Assembly (NCBI RefSeq): GCF_000621805.1
Contig: NZ_JHXH01000001.1
Location: 186,001 to 250,000, forward strand
DNA length: 64,000 nt
Source: Ruminococcus sp. FC2018
GTDB lineage: Bacteria > Bacillota > Clostridia > Oscillospirales > Ruminococcaceae
Reading direction: 5' to 3'
Below, one piece after another: positions 18,151 through 27,189 of this stretch (position 1 is its first letter; each line of letters opens with the position of its first letter). Under the pieces are notes generated by a model. It was given only the letters and a program-made list of their open reading frames with translations, had not been told where the DNA came from and did not search any database. The position numbers and the translations under genes are program-made.

Positions 18151-18951
18151 ATGGTAAATGTTGGTTTTATCGGCTGCGGAAATATGGGAACTGCCATAAT
18201 GAAAGGTATCCTTAAAAGCAAGATGAGCAGCGATGTAAAGCTTTATGCCTTTGATAAATCCCAGACTGCCCTTGACAAGGCTGTGACTGAGGGTGCTGTG
18301 GGCGTCAGCGATGCAGCTGATGTGGTTGCCTGCTGTAAATATGTCTTCTTTGCCATCAAGCCCCAGCAGCTTGATGAGGTGCTTGATAAGGTCGCATCGC
18401 AAGTAACCGCTGATACAGTCATTGTGTCTATACTTGCCGGTGTAACGGATGAATACTATGCCAAGAGAACGGTTGCCGGTGCAAAAGTTGTGCTGGTAAT
18501 GCCGAATACGCCTTTTCTGCTTGGTGAAGGAGCAACAGCTCTGTCACGTTCCGAAACAGTTACCGACGAGGAGTTTGACCTTGTGTGCAGTATCTTTTCT
18601 TCGGGCGGCATAAGCAAAATAATCGATAAGGATAAAATGAAGGAGATAATTGCCATAAACGGCTCTTCTCCCGCATTTATCTATCTTTATACAAAATACT
18701 TTGTTGACTACGCAAAAAGCGTAGGTATCGATGAAGAAACTGCTAAGGCTCTTTTTGCAAAGTCTCTTATCGGCTCTGCAAAAATGATAACCGACAGCGG
18801 TAAAAGTCTTGATGAGCTTATAGAAATGGTTTCCTCAAAGGGCGGTACCACTATCGCTGGGCTTGAAAAGCTTCGTGAAGGCGGACTGTCCGACGCTGTT
18901 GACAACTGCTGTAAAGCCTGCACAAAGAGAGCTTACGAGCTTTCCAAGTGA
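18151..18951 (+). CDS. proC: Pyrroline-5-carboxylate reductase
   Basis: This 266-residue enzyme carries out the last step of proline synthesis, NAD(P)H-dependent reduction of pyrroline-5-carboxylate. It has a Rossmann motif at the N-terminus (VGFIGCGNMGTAIM), FFAIKPQQL, VMPNTPFLLGEGATAL, and the C-terminal dimer segment MVSSKGGTTIAGLEKL typical of ProC. The start is ATG 18151 behind AAAAGGAG; the in-frame TTG at 18142 overlaps that site. It has its own promoter. The SpoIIM-like gene begins about 50 bp downstream with no terminator between, so they may be co-transcribed. Confidence 0.97.
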   Translation: MVNVGFIGCGNMGTAIMKGILKSKMSSDVKLYAFDKSQTALDKAVTEGAVGVSDAADVVACCKYVFFAIKPQQLDEVLDKVASQVTADTVIVSILAGVTDEYYAKRTVAGAKVVLVMPNTPFLLGEGATALSRSETVTDEEFDLVCSIFSSGGISKIIDKDKMKEIIAINGSSPAFIYLYTKYFVDYAKSVGIDEETAKALFAKSLIGSAKMITDSGKSLDELIEMVSSKGGTTIAGLEKLREGGLSDAVDNCCKACTKRAYELSK

Positions 18952-19000
18952 ATAAAAACAGCTTGACCGCATATACATTACAAAAAGGATGTGATGTGTC

Positions 19001-19603
19001 ATGTTGGTCAAAAAATCAGGTATATTATCATGGAAAGTCTATACTGCGATGCTGTGTGTGGTGCTTGTGGGCACCCTTGTCGGCTGCCTGTTGTACAGCC
19101 GTTTGGATGCTCAGACCCTTGGCAGGATATGCAGCTCTCAAGCGGACTTTATAACCGCAAGGGGACAGGCTTCCTTTTCACATATCCTGCTTCGTACCCT
19201 CACCTCGTCATCGCTGTTCATGCTGGTGGTGTTCCTTTCGGGATTTGGTGCAATAGGACACGCTGCCGCATTGGGCGCACTTTGCTACAAAGGGATGGGC
19301 CTGGGGCTTATACTTTCACAGATGTATTCACAGTATTCTGCAAAGGGGATCTTGTATTCGCTTTTCACCGTCGTCCCCAACGCAGTAGTTTCTGCGTCAG
19401 TGCTTGCCCTTGCGGCAAGAGAAGCTTTTGGTCTGTCAAATACATACGCCTTGTTTACCTTGTCTGACAGACAGCTGGACGGGATAAGACCTTGTGTAAA
19501 ACTATACTGCGCCAAGCTTTTGATACTTGAAGCCGTGCTTGCACTTTCTGCGGGCTGCGATTGCCTTATAGCATGGATCTTCAAGAGCTTTGTGCCAAAA
19601 TAA
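19001..19603 (+). CDS. SpoIIM/DUF95-like integral membrane protein
   Basis: This 200-residue protein has about five hydrophobic segments. The middle part, FLSGFGAIGHAAALGALCYK then GMGLGLIL and VVPNAVVSASVLALAAREA, matches the pattern of the SpoIIM/DUF95 family. In sporulating Firmicutes SpoIIM works with SpoIID and SpoIIP in engulfment; family members also occur in non-sporulating Clostridia. No other sporulation gene is near, so a role in sporulation is not shown. ATG 19001 lies 11-12 nt after AAAAAGG. A YesL-like membrane protein gene follows 20 bp later. Confidence 0.7.
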   Translation: MLVKKSGILSWKVYTAMLCVVLVGTLVGCLLYSRLDAQTLGRICSSQADFITARGQASFSHILLRTLTSSSLFMLVVFLSGFGAIGHAAALGALCYKGMGLGLILSQMYSQYSAKGILYSLFTVVPNAVVSASVLALAAREAFGLSNTYALFTLSDRQLDGIRPCVKLYCAKLLILEAVLALSAGCDCLIAWIFKSFVPK

Positions 19604-19623
19604 AAATAAAGGAAAGAAAAATA

Positions 19624-20433
19624 ATGGCATTGTTCCAAAACAACAATAATCATAGTGGTGCACTGCGTACGCCCCATGAAAAACCCGGATTTATAAAGTA
19701 TACAGGTGTGTATCTCAGACATTTCTGGGAGCTTTTAAGGCTCAATCTGTTGTATATAATCGCCTGCATACCCATAATAACCATAGGTCCCGCAACTGCG
19801 GCGATGACAAAGCTTTGCAGGAATTATTACCAGGAAAGACACGTATACATATGGACGGATTTCTGGAAGGCTTTTAAAGATAACTTCAAACAGGGTATGT
19901 TTTTTGGCATAATAAATATCCTTTGTGCCGTGGTCTTTTCTGTGAGCATACCTATTTATATGAAGTGGGCACGGGATGTCTCAGCTATGTATGTGCCGTT
20001 TTTTATCACCCTGGGCTTTATGGTCGTTCTGGTCATGGTCAGCTCATATGCATATATCATGGTCAGCTCCACCAATCTTAAAGTAAAGCAGATTTTTAAA
20101 AACTCCCTTATCCTTGTATATCTTTGCGTTAAAAGATCCATTGCGTTCTTTATTATCTATGTTGCCGTTATGTCGGCGGCTATCCTTTTCTTCCCCGTAT
20201 CTCTTATATTCATTGTGTTCTGGCCGTTCACGTTTATCTCTTTTGTGGATTGCTGCCTGTGCTATCCGATGGTAAGAAAGTACGTTATTCAGCCGTACTA
20301 TGACCAGCGTGGAGAGGAAAATCCCGAAGAAGCGTACCTTGATACGCATGATGAGCGAGTATTCGTGGATTCCCCGCAGTATGAGACCAAGGACCAGGCT
20401 AATAAAAAGAGAAAGAAGAAGACGATCAAGTAA
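19624..20433 (+). CDS. YesL-like (DUF624) membrane protein
   Basis: This 269-residue protein has a polar N-terminus, then an amphipathic-to-membrane region starting YTGVYLRHFWELLRLNLLYI, the typical opening of YesL/DUF624 proteins. Five or six membrane helices follow, and a charged, Lys-rich C-terminus ends KKRKKKTIK. The function of the family is not settled; some members sit beside sugar-uptake genes, but none are near here. The start is ATG 19624 behind AAAGGAAAG; the in-frame ATG at 19573 lies inside the preceding gene. A terminator follows. Confidence 0.8.
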   Translation: MALFQNNNNHSGALRTPHEKPGFIKYTGVYLRHFWELLRLNLLYIIACIPIITIGPATAAMTKLCRNYYQERHVYIWTDFWKAFKDNFKQGMFFGIINILCAVVFSVSIPIYMKWARDVSAMYVPFFITLGFMVVLVMVSSYAYIMVSSTNLKVKQIFKNSLILVYLCVKRSIAFFIIYVAVMSAAILFFPVSLIFIVFWPFTFISFVDCCLCYPMVRKYVIQPYYDQRGEENPEEAYLDTHDERVFVDSPQYETKDQANKKRKKKTIK

Positions 20434-20439
20434 AAAAAT

Positions 20440-20480
20440 AACTGCTGTGCCAATAAAAGGTACAGCAGTTTTACTTTTGT
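20440..20480. terminator. Bidirectional terminator between the YesL-like gene and prfB
   Basis: AACTGCTGTGCC (20440-20451) pairs with GGTACAGCAGTT (20459-20470), followed by TTACTTTTG; the A-rich left flank serves the minus strand. Confidence 0.85.
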
Positions 20481-21601
20481 TATTCTTTTTCAATAGATCC
20501 AAGTGATAACGCTTTCAGATAAGCGTTTATAAATCCGTCAAGGTCACCGTCCATAACTGCGCTGACGTTGGAAGTCTCATATCCCGTGCGCACATCTTTA
20601 ACAAGAGTGTATGGCATAAATACGTAGGATCTTATCTGTGAACCCCAGCCGATCTCTTTCTGAACACCCTTAATATCGCTGATCTTTTCAAGATGCTCAC
20701 GTTCCTTTATCTTCACAAGTTCCGAGCGCAGCAGCTTCATAGCGTATTCTCTGTTCTGAAACTGGCTTCTCTGTGTCTGACATGAGGTCACAATGCCAGT
20801 GGGCTTATGGATAAGACGTACAGCCGATGATGTCTTGTTGATGTGCTGACCGCCGGCACCGGATGAACGGAATACCTGCATCTCAATGTCTTCCGGTCTG
20901 ATATCCACCTCAATAGTGTCGTCGATCTCAGGCATCACATCAGCCGCCGAAAAGGAAGTCTGTCTTGCACCGGCAGCGTTGAACGGGGAGATACGCACAA
21001 GCCTGTGAACGCCTGCTTCGCTTTTGAGGTAACCGTAAGCATTTTCGCCCTCGATCATCATTGTTACAGTTTTCAGACCTGCCTCGCTGCCCTCCAGAAA
21101 ATCAAGGGTGGATACCTTGAAATTGTGCTTTTCAGCCCAGCGTGTGTACATTCTGAAAAGCATCTCCGTCCAGTCCTGAGCCTCGGTTCCGCCTGCTCCC
21201 GCATGAAGGGTGATAATGGCATTGAGCTTGTCATATTCACCTGTGAGAAGAGTGGCAAGGGAAGCCTCGTCAAGCTTCTGACTCAGAGTTTCCACCTCCT
21301 GCCTGATCTCCTCGATCATGCTTTCGTCCTCTTCCTCGGCTGCCATTTCCAGCATAACTTCAATATCTTCATATGATGTGGTAAAATCCTTGTATTTTTC
21401 CAGCTTGCTTTCAAGGCTCCTGGTTTCCTGTAAAACCTTCTGCGAGTTGTCGATGTCATCCCAGAATCCCGGCTCCGCAGCCTTCTCGTGAAGCTCCTCA
21501 ATACGCTCTTTGCTTCTTTCGATGTCGTATACATCGTGGAGCTCCTTGATAGTGGGGCTTAAAGCTTCAAGCTGTGATTTCAGATTTTCTAAAAATACCA
21601 T
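20480..21601 (-). CDS. prfB: Peptide chain release factor 2, encoded without a programmed frameshift
   Basis: This 373-residue factor terminates translation at UGA/UAA. It has the RF2 anticodon-like SPF (VRISPFNAAG) and the GGQ loop in SSGAGGQHINKTSSAVR that triggers peptide release. Most prfB genes have an in-frame UGA near codon 25 and need +1 frameshifting; here the gene is one continuous frame through that point (ELHDVYDIERSKERI). A purine-rich AAGGAG still precedes the position. AAGGAGA precedes the start ATG 21601. Confidence 0.97.
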   Translation of the reverse strand: MVFLENLKSQLEALSPTIKELHDVYDIERSKERIEELHEKAAEPGFWDDIDNSQKVLQETRSLESKLEKYKDFTTSYEDIEVMLEMAAEEEDESMIEEIRQEVETLSQKLDEASLATLLTGEYDKLNAIITLHAGAGGTEAQDWTEMLFRMYTRWAEKHNFKVSTLDFLEGSEAGLKTVTMMIEGENAYGYLKSEAGVHRLVRISPFNAAGARQTSFSAADVMPEIDDTIEVDIRPEDIEMQVFRSSGAGGQHINKTSSAVRLIHKPTGIVTSCQTQRSQFQNREYAMKLLRSELVKIKEREHLEKISDIKGVQKEIGWGSQIRSYVFMPYTLVKDVRTGYETSNVSAVMDGDLDGFINAYLKALSLGSIEKE

Positions 21602-21632
21602 ATATCATTCTCCTTAAATACTCTTACCACTT

Positions 21633-21661
21633 ATTATAGAACTTTTTTTTGTAAAAGTAAA
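21633..21661 (-). promoter_or_regulatory. Promoter of prfB
   Basis: On the minus strand TTTACT (21661-21656) and TATAAT (21638-21633) have a 17-bp spacer. Confidence 0.75.
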
Positions 21662-21748
21662 GAAAAAAATAAAAAAACTATGGTATTTTAAAAAAAAGTA
21701 TGCTATAATATATTGAAATTGATGTGCAATGGAAAGTGAGGTTGGCAA

Positions 21749-22684
21749 ATGGCTAATTTTACAGGCGCAAAATGCATTGTCTGTGAACAGACCTTCAAGG
21801 ACGGCGATGACGTTGTTGTGTGCCCTGATTGCGGCACACCGTATCACCGTGAATGTTATAAGCAGGCGGGTAAATGTGTTAATGATGAGCTTCATGCAAG
21901 CGGCGAGGCATGGAAGAAAACGGCTCAAGAAGGCGGCGAAGGAATAAGATGCAGCCGGTGCGGCTTTAATAACGATAAAGATAAGCTTTTCTGCGAAAGC
22001 TGCGGCACACCCCTGAATACGACCGGTTCTAACAAGACCAGTTCGTTTAACGAGCCTAAACCGGGAGAGGGCAACACTAACAACGGTCGTGTTGAGTTCT
22101 CACCGTTTGGAGAAAGAACTGTCTACGATAAAGATTCTGTTATTGACGGGATAAAGCTTGAGGATTATGCGGGGTATGTCAAGTCAAATCCCTTTACATT
22201 TCTTATGAGCTTTATAAGATTCGGTAAATATGGCGGAAAGCTATCGCTGAATATCGGTGCTTTTCTGTTCCCGGAGGTTTATTTCCTTTTCAGGAAAATG
22301 CGCCTTGTTGGTATTATCTCCCTGATCGTGTGTGCAGCTCTCACCGTTCCGCTTATGATCGCTCAGTTTGCTGTGGGATACGCAGGGATAAAGATAGGCT
22401 TTTCCTTTGATGTTACAGGTAAGACGTTCACCGTGATCGCTGATATGTGTTGGTACGGTCTTATGGTGTGGAGGATATTCTCCGGTCTGCTCGCTAATTA
22501 TCTGTATTACAAAAAAGCAAAAGGCGATATCAGCAGGATAAGGGAAAGCTCTGACGCAGAGCAGGAAGTTAAGGAGAGGATAGCTGCAAAGGGCGGCGTA
22601 TCCTGGCCTGCTGCCATTGTCGGATACGGATTTTTCTGCAGCCTTGTTCTGGGTGTTGTGTTCCTGTTCAACAGGTTGCTTTAA
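21749..22684 (+). CDS. Membrane protein with prokaryotic RING-like and zinc-ribbon domains
   Basis: This 311-residue protein starts with a RING-like Cys/His cluster (CIVCEQ, CPDCGTPYHRECYKQAGKC; residues 9-43), the pattern called prokaryotic RING finger family 1. A zinc ribbon with CSRCGF and CESCGTP (about 70-88) and a Gly/Asn linker follow. At least three membrane segments lie between about 150 and the C-terminus. The role is unknown; such proteins are common in Ruminococcaceae and may be membrane scaffolds (inference). The start is ATG 21749. A TATAAT lies at 21704-21709 but its -35 is poor. Confidence 0.85.
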   Translation: MANFTGAKCIVCEQTFKDGDDVVVCPDCGTPYHRECYKQAGKCVNDELHASGEAWKKTAQEGGEGIRCSRCGFNNDKDKLFCESCGTPLNTTGSNKTSSFNEPKPGEGNTNNGRVEFSPFGERTVYDKDSVIDGIKLEDYAGYVKSNPFTFLMSFIRFGKYGGKLSLNIGAFLFPEVYFLFRKMRLVGIISLIVCAALTVPLMIAQFAVGYAGIKIGFSFDVTGKTFTVIADMCWYGLMVWRIFSGLLANYLYYKKAKGDISRIRESSDAEQEVKERIAAKGGVSWPAAIVGYGFFCSLVLGVVFLFNRLL

Positions 22685-22710
22685 TTTAATAAAAAATTTA
22701 CAATTTTGCG

Positions 22711-22740
22711 AACCTGCCTGTTGACATCGGGCAGGTTTTA
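22711..22740 (+). terminator. Terminator-like hairpin carrying the rpsF -35 box in its loop
   Basis: AACCTGCC (22711-22718) pairs with GGCAGGTT (22730-22737), then TTA. The loop contains TTGACA, the -35 box of the rpsF promoter. Confidence 0.75.
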
Positions 22741-22749
22741 TGTTATCAT
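22721..22749 (+). promoter_or_regulatory. Promoter of rpsF-ssb-rpsR
   Basis: TTGACA (22721-22726) and TATCAT (22744-22749) have a 17-bp spacer. Confidence 0.85.
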
Positions 22750-22811
22750 AATATGGTATCCTTGCTTGTACGATATGGTGCAGGCGAAATCCAGAAGGAG
22801 GTGCAATAGTA

Positions 22812-23108
22812 ATGGCAAAAATCAATGAAAGCTATGAAGCTATGGTTGTTTTCAGCACAAAGCTGGAGGATGAGGGCGCAGCTCTTATCGAAAAGTTTGA
22901 TGGTATGATCAAGAACCATGCAGAGGCTGACTCAGTTGAAATGAACAACTGGGGTAAGCGCAAGTTGGCTTATGCTATTAACTACGAGACGGAAGGAACA
23001 TATGTACTTTGGACATTTACATCCAAGCCTGAGTTCCCATCTGAGCTTGAGAGAGTTCTCAAGATCACAGACGGCGTTATCCGCTTCTTGGTTACAGTAA
23101 AGCAGTAA
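22812..23108 (+). CDS. rpsF: 30S ribosomal protein S6
   Basis: This 98-residue S6 has the ferredoxin-like fold pattern YEAMVVFS at the start, NWGKRKLAYAIN in the middle (the S18-facing strand) and VIRFLVTVK at the end. It binds 16S rRNA together with S18. AGAAGGAGG precedes the ATG. The rpsF-ssb-rpsR order is the standard one in Firmicutes and supports all three calls. Confidence 0.98.
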   Translation: MAKINESYEAMVVFSTKLEDEGAALIEKFDGMIKNHAEADSVEMNNWGKRKLAYAINYETEGTYVLWTFTSKPEFPSELERVLKITDGVIRFLVTVKQ

Positions 23109-23156
23109 TAACGTAATAGATATTATTGCAAGCCGGCGAAAGAGAGGTAGAAAGTT

Positions 23157-23648
23157 ATGCTTAACAGAGTTATTTTGATGGGCAGGATCACACAGGATCT
23201 GGACCTCAGACAGACACCTTCGGGCACATCTGTGCTTACATTCAGCGTTGCTGTTGAGAGAAATTTTGTGAAGCAGGGTGAGGAAAGACAGACTGATTTT
23301 ATAACCTGTGTTGCCTGGCGCCAGCAGGCTGATTTCATCTCAAGATATTTCAGCAAAGGCAGAATGATCGCAATCGAAGGCAATTTGAGAACAAGGACCT
23401 ATGACGATAAGAACGGCACAAAGCACTACGTAACTGAAGTGTATGTTGATAACGTAAGCTTTACCGGTGAGAAGAAGTCCGACGGCGGCAATACCTCGGC
23501 TTATTCCGGTAACGGTTATTCCAACAACTATAACAGCGCACCTGCGCAGCCGGTCAGCCAGCCACAGTCAGGTAACAATGAAGCACTGTCTATCGGAGAC
23601 CTTTCCGATTATGAAGAAGTGCTCAGCGATGACGGAATACCATTCTGA
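23157..23648 (+). CDS. ssb: Single-stranded DNA-binding protein
   Basis: This 163-residue SSB has an N-terminal OB fold (MLNRVILMGRITQDLDLR, FITCVAWRQQADF, IAIEGNLRTRTYDD). A Gly/Asn/Gln-rich flexible linker follows, and the acidic tip DDGIPF recruits replication and repair partners. It coats single-stranded DNA at the fork. It lies between rpsF and rpsR, 48 bp after rpsF. The ATG is behind GAGAGGTAG. Length and tail are typical. Confidence 0.98.
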   Translation: MLNRVILMGRITQDLDLRQTPSGTSVLTFSVAVERNFVKQGEERQTDFITCVAWRQQADFISRYFSKGRMIAIEGNLRTRTYDDKNGTKHYVTEVYVDNVSFTGEKKSDGGNTSAYSGNGYSNNYNSAPAQPVSQPQSGNNEALSIGDLSDYEEVLSDDGIPF

Positions 23649-23687
23649 CAATCTTAAGATCATAACATTGAATAGTTAGGAGTGAAA

Positions 23688-23939
23688 ATGACAATGGCAA
23701 TGGAAAAAACAGCTTCAAGACCAATGAAGAGAGGTCGTAAGAAGGTTTGTATGTTCTGCGTAGACAGAGCAGAGACTATCGACTATAAAGATATCGCAAA
23801 GCTTAGAAAGTGCATGACAGAGAGATCCAAGATCCTCCCAAGACGTGTTACCGGAACATGTGCTTATCATCAGAGAGAGCTTACCAAGGCTATCAAGAGA
23901 GCGCGTCACGTAGCTCTTATTCCTTATGTTTCCGACTAA
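23688..23939 (+). CDS. rpsR: 30S ribosomal protein S18, cysteine-containing form
   Basis: This is about 83 residues, basic, with [12 protein letters not shown], the core [22 protein letters not shown] and [20 protein letters not shown] of S18. The CxxC pair plus further Cys and His suggest the zinc-binding (C+) form of S18; that metal claim is inference. Start choice: in-frame GTG 23682 overlaps the AGGAG site (23678-23682), ATG 23688 has 5-nt spacing and ATG 23694 has 11, so 23688 is preferred but not certain. A strong terminator follows. Confidence 0.97.
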   Translation: MTMAMEKTASRPMKRGRKKVCMFCVDRAETIDYKDIAKLRKCMTERSKILPRRVTGTCAYHQRELTKAIKRARHVALIPYVSD

Positions 23940-23954
23940 TATAAGCTTTATAAT

Positions 23955-23984
23955 GAGGTATCCTTTATAGGATACCTCTTTTTG
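23955..23984 (+). terminator. Terminator of the rpsF-ssb-rpsR operon
   Basis: GAGGTATCC (23955-23963) pairs with GGATACCTC (23970-23978), followed by TTTTT. Confidence 0.92.
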
Positions 23985-24007
23985 TATATTATGGCATTAT
24001 TCTGCAC

Positions 24008-24036
24008 TTGAAAAAAAGCGGCGTCTGTGTTATAAT
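24008..24036 (+). promoter_or_regulatory. Promoter of lon
   Basis: TTGAAA (24008-24013) and TATAAT (24031-24036) have a 17-bp spacer. Confidence 0.85.
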
Positions 24037-24098
24037 ATTTGTTACGGAAAAGAAGTGTTTTCCCATCCGTAAGCCTTTAGAAAGAATAGGACTTGACT

Positions 24099-26513
24099 AT
24101 GAGCGAAAAAACAAATATCAAAAAGAATATAATAATGGACTTTGTCCCGACAAGAGATCTGGTTGTTTTCCCGAACATGACAGTTTACTTTGATGTGGGA
24201 AGGAATTTTTCTGTAAGAAGCATCAAAAATGCCATGGAAAAGGATATACCTGTTTTTCTTGCTGCCCAGAAGGACGTGAATGTTGAAAAGCCGGAGAAGA
24301 AAGACTGCTATTCAATAGGTACCGTTGTAAGGGTTAAGCAGATAGTAAGAACAGGCAATGTTTACCGTGTTCTGGTCGAGGGTGTCAACAGAGCTAAGCT
24401 TGTCAATCTTTTCGAACATAAGTACGGATATGAAGCAGAGATAAAAATGATGCATAACTATCCAAGGGAGAAGTTTGAAAAGATGGAGGTCATCGCCCTT
24501 TTCAGGGAAGCCATGTCTGCATTTGAAGACTATGCAAAGCTGCTTCCCAGAATGCCGCAGGAGCTTTATTCACAGATCCTTGGTTCCAAGACTCCTATCG
24601 AGCTTTTTGAGAGCATAGCGTTTAATATCTCTCTTTCGTTCCAGGACAGACAGGCATTGCTTGAGGCATCTACAGTGGGTGAAAAGCTGGCTATGCTGCT
24701 TAAAATACTTTCAAGAGAAATAAACGTCCTTACATTGGAACAACAGATACATGACCAGGTTAGAACACAGATAGAGGATAACCAGCGTGAGTATTATATC
24801 CGTGAGCAGATAAAGGCTCTGCAGCATGAGCTTGACGGTGAAGCAGCAGAAAGCGACGATGGAGATCCGGATAAGTATATTGAAAGAATAAAGAAGCTTG
24901 GTCTTGATGAGAAAAGCGAAGAAAAGCTGGTTAGTGAGGCAAAAAGACTTGCGCATATGCCTATCGGTTCCCAGGAGGCAGTAGTAATAACCAACTATCT
25001 TGATACGGTGCTTTCTTTGCCCTGGAATTCCTTTACCAAGGACAGGACCGATGTTAAAAAAGCCGCAAAGATCCTTGATGCCGATCATTACGGTCTTAAA
25101 AAAGTCAAGGAGAGGATACTTGAAAATCTGTCGGTGAGAGCACTTGCACCGGATGTCAAGGGACAGATACTCTGCCTTGTCGGACCTCCGGGAGTAGGTA
25201 AGACATCGGTTGCCAAGAGTATAGCAAGAGCACTTGGCAGGAATTTTGTAAGAGTATCTCTTGGCGGAGTTAAGGACGAGAGCGATATAAGAGGTCATAG
25301 AAAAACCTATGTAGGCTCAATGCCAGGACGTATAATAAATGCCATGAAGCTTTGCGGAAGCATGAATCCTGTAATGCTTCTTGACGAGATAGATAAAATG
25401 TCCAATGACTTCAGAGGAGATCCGTCGTCGGCAATGCTTGAGGTGCTTGACAGCGAACAGAATAATGCCTTCAGGGATCATTACATAGAAATACCCTTTG
25501 ATCTGAGCGAGGTACTGTTTATTACCACCGCCAATACCCTTGATACTGTTCAGGCTCCGCTGCTTGACCGAATGGAAGTAATTGAGCTTTCAAGCTATAC
25601 CCGTGAGGAAAAGTATAACATTGCAAAGAAGCATCTTGTCAAAAAGCAGCTTGCTAATCACGGACTTACAGCATCAATGTTCAAGATATCAAATGATGCA
25701 CTTTATAAGCTGATAGACAGCTATACTAAAGAAGCAGGCGTAAGAAACCTTGAAAGAGCTATCGGAAAGCTTTGCAGAAAAGCCGCACGAGAGATAGTTG
25801 AAAATGATGTAAAATCTGTTTCGTTCAACGCTTCCAACCTGAGCAAGTACCTTGGACACGAAAAATATCTTCCGGATCTTGTATCGGCGGAAGATTGCGT
25901 AGGCTGTGTCAATGGGCTTGCCTGGACATCTGTGGGCGGCGTTATAATGCCTCTTGAGGTGCTGGTGCTTGATGGAAAGGGAAAAATAGAGCTTACCGGA
26001 TCTCTTGGAGATGTTATGAAGGAATCCGCAAGGATAGCTGTAAGCTACTGCCGCAGCATAGCAGATAAATATGGTATAAGCAGTGATTTCTACGAAAAGA
26101 AGGACCTGCATATCCATGCACCTGAGGGTGCAGTGCCAAAGGACGGACCGTCAGCTGGCGTTACCATGATAACCGCTATCGTTTCAGCACTCAGCGGGCT
26201 TAAAGTGCGTTCAGATGTTGCGATGACAGGTGAGATCACATTGACCGGTAAAGTCCTTGCTATCGGCGGACTGCGTGAGAAAACAATGGCTGCATACAAA
26301 GCCGGTGTAAAGACCTGTGTAATACCTTTTGCGAATAAAGGCGATCTTGATGAGGTAGAGGATATCGTAAAGATGAATGTTGAGTTCATTTTTGCTAAAA
26401 CCATTGACGATGTTCTTGATGTTGCACTTGTTGAGGAAAAAAACAAAAAAAGATTGTCACTTGAACTTATGCCTGCTAAAAAGACAAGAGGCAGAAAGAA
26501 AGTGACCGTATAA
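24099..26513 (+). CDS. lon: ATP-dependent endopeptidase Lon (LonA type)
   Basis: This 804-residue protease has an N-terminal substrate-binding domain (PTRDLVVFPNMTVYFDVG), a coiled segment, and an AAA+ module with Walker A GPPGVGKTS (about 362) and Walker B MLLDEIDK. The C-terminal Ser-Lys protease has its Ser in PKDGPSAGVTM (about 685) and Lys in TLTGKVLAIGGLREK (about 718). It degrades misfolded and regulatory proteins in the cytoplasm. ATG 24099 is preferred over the in-frame TTG 24093 because of its spacing from AATAGG. ysxC follows 22 bp later, the usual Firmicute neighbour. Confidence 0.97.
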   Translation: MSEKTNIKKNIIMDFVPTRDLVVFPNMTVYFDVGRNFSVRSIKNAMEKDIPVFLAAQKDVNVEKPEKKDCYSIGTVVRVKQIVRTGNVYRVLVEGVNRAKLVNLFEHKYGYEAEIKMMHNYPREKFEKMEVIALFREAMSAFEDYAKLLPRMPQELYSQILGSKTPIELFESIAFNISLSFQDRQALLEASTVGEKLAMLLKILSREINVLTLEQQIHDQVRTQIEDNQREYYIREQIKALQHELDGEAAESDDGDPDKYIERIKKLGLDEKSEEKLVSEAKRLAHMPIGSQEAVVITNYLDTVLSLPWNSFTKDRTDVKKAAKILDADHYGLKKVKERILENLSVRALAPDVKGQILCLVGPPGVGKTSVAKSIARALGRNFVRVSLGGVKDESDIRGHRKTYVGSMPGRIINAMKLCGSMNPVMLLDEIDKMSNDFRGDPSSAMLEVLDSEQNNAFRDHYIEIPFDLSEVLFITTANTLDTVQAPLLDRMEVIELSSYTREEKYNIAKKHLVKKQLANHGLTASMFKISNDALYKLIDSYTKEAGVRNLERAIGKLCRKAAREIVENDVKSVSFNASNLSKYLGHEKYLPDLVSAEDCVGCVNGLAWTSVGGVIMPLEVLVLDGKGKIELTGSLGDVMKESARIAVSYCRSIADKYGISSDFYEKKDLHIHAPEGAVPKDGPSAGVTMITAIVSALSGLKVRSDVAMTGEITLTGKVLAIGGLREKTMAAYKAGVKTCVIPFANKGDLDEVEDIVKMNVEFIFAKTIDDVLDVALVEEKNKKRLSLELMPAKKTRGRKKVTV

Positions 26514-26535
26514 ATAATTGTTTAAGGAGCATCCA

Positions 26536-27123
26536 ATGAATATAAATCTGGCTGAATTTGTAACTTCGTATGCAGACTATAAGCAAATGCCTGCATCGGA
26601 CAGAATAGAGATAGCTTTTTCCGGACGCTCCAACGTGGGCAAGAGTTCGCTAATAAATAAGATCTTTAATCGAAAAAAACTTGCAAGAGTCAGCTCTATG
26701 CCGGGAAAGACAGTGACCATTAACTTCTATTCACTTGAAAACATTTATATTGTAGACCTGCCGGGATACGGCTATGCAAATGTTTCAAAGAGCGAAAAGA
26801 AAAAATGGGGCGATCTGATCGGAAGCTACCTGAGTGACGGTGAGCGTGATCTTGCACTGGTATTTCAGCTCATTGATATGCGTCATCCACCCTCAAAAGA
26901 CGATCTTCAAATGATAGATTTCCTTATTGACAGCGAGATACCGTTTGTGGTGGTGCTTACGAAAGCTGATAAATTAAAACCGACTCAGCGAAAGCTGAGA
27001 TTGGAAGCGTTCAAGACTGAGATACCTTGCTTTGAGGATATTACCTGTGTGGAGTTCTCTGCCGTAACAGGTGAGGGCGTGGAAAATATCCGAAGCATAA
27101 TAGAAGAGGTTGCACAGGATTGA
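26536..27123 (+). CDS. ysxC: Ribosome-assembly GTPase EngB/YsxC
   Basis: This 195-residue GTPase has the P-loop FSGRSNVGKSSLIN, the G2 region ending SSMPGKTVTINFY, G3 in VDLPGYGYANV, G4 TKADKL and G5 SAVTGEG. EngB helps late 50S assembly. The start is ATG 26536 with AAGGAG 7 nt upstream; an in-frame TTG at 26518 is rejected because the ribosome site lies inside that extension. It is co-transcribed with lon. No clear terminator is visible downstream. Confidence 0.96.
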   Translation: MNINLAEFVTSYADYKQMPASDRIEIAFSGRSNVGKSSLINKIFNRKKLARVSSMPGKTVTINFYSLENIYIVDLPGYGYANVSKSEKKKWGDLIGSYLSDGERDLALVFQLIDMRHPPSKDDLQMIDFLIDSEIPFVVVLTKADKLKPTQRKLRLEAFKTEIPCFEDITCVEFSAVTGEGVENIRSIIEEVAQD

Positions 27124-27189
27124 TTTTAGTGGAGCGCTTTTTACACAAATAAAATTCAGAAATTATAAATAAAATATTCATAATTCTCC

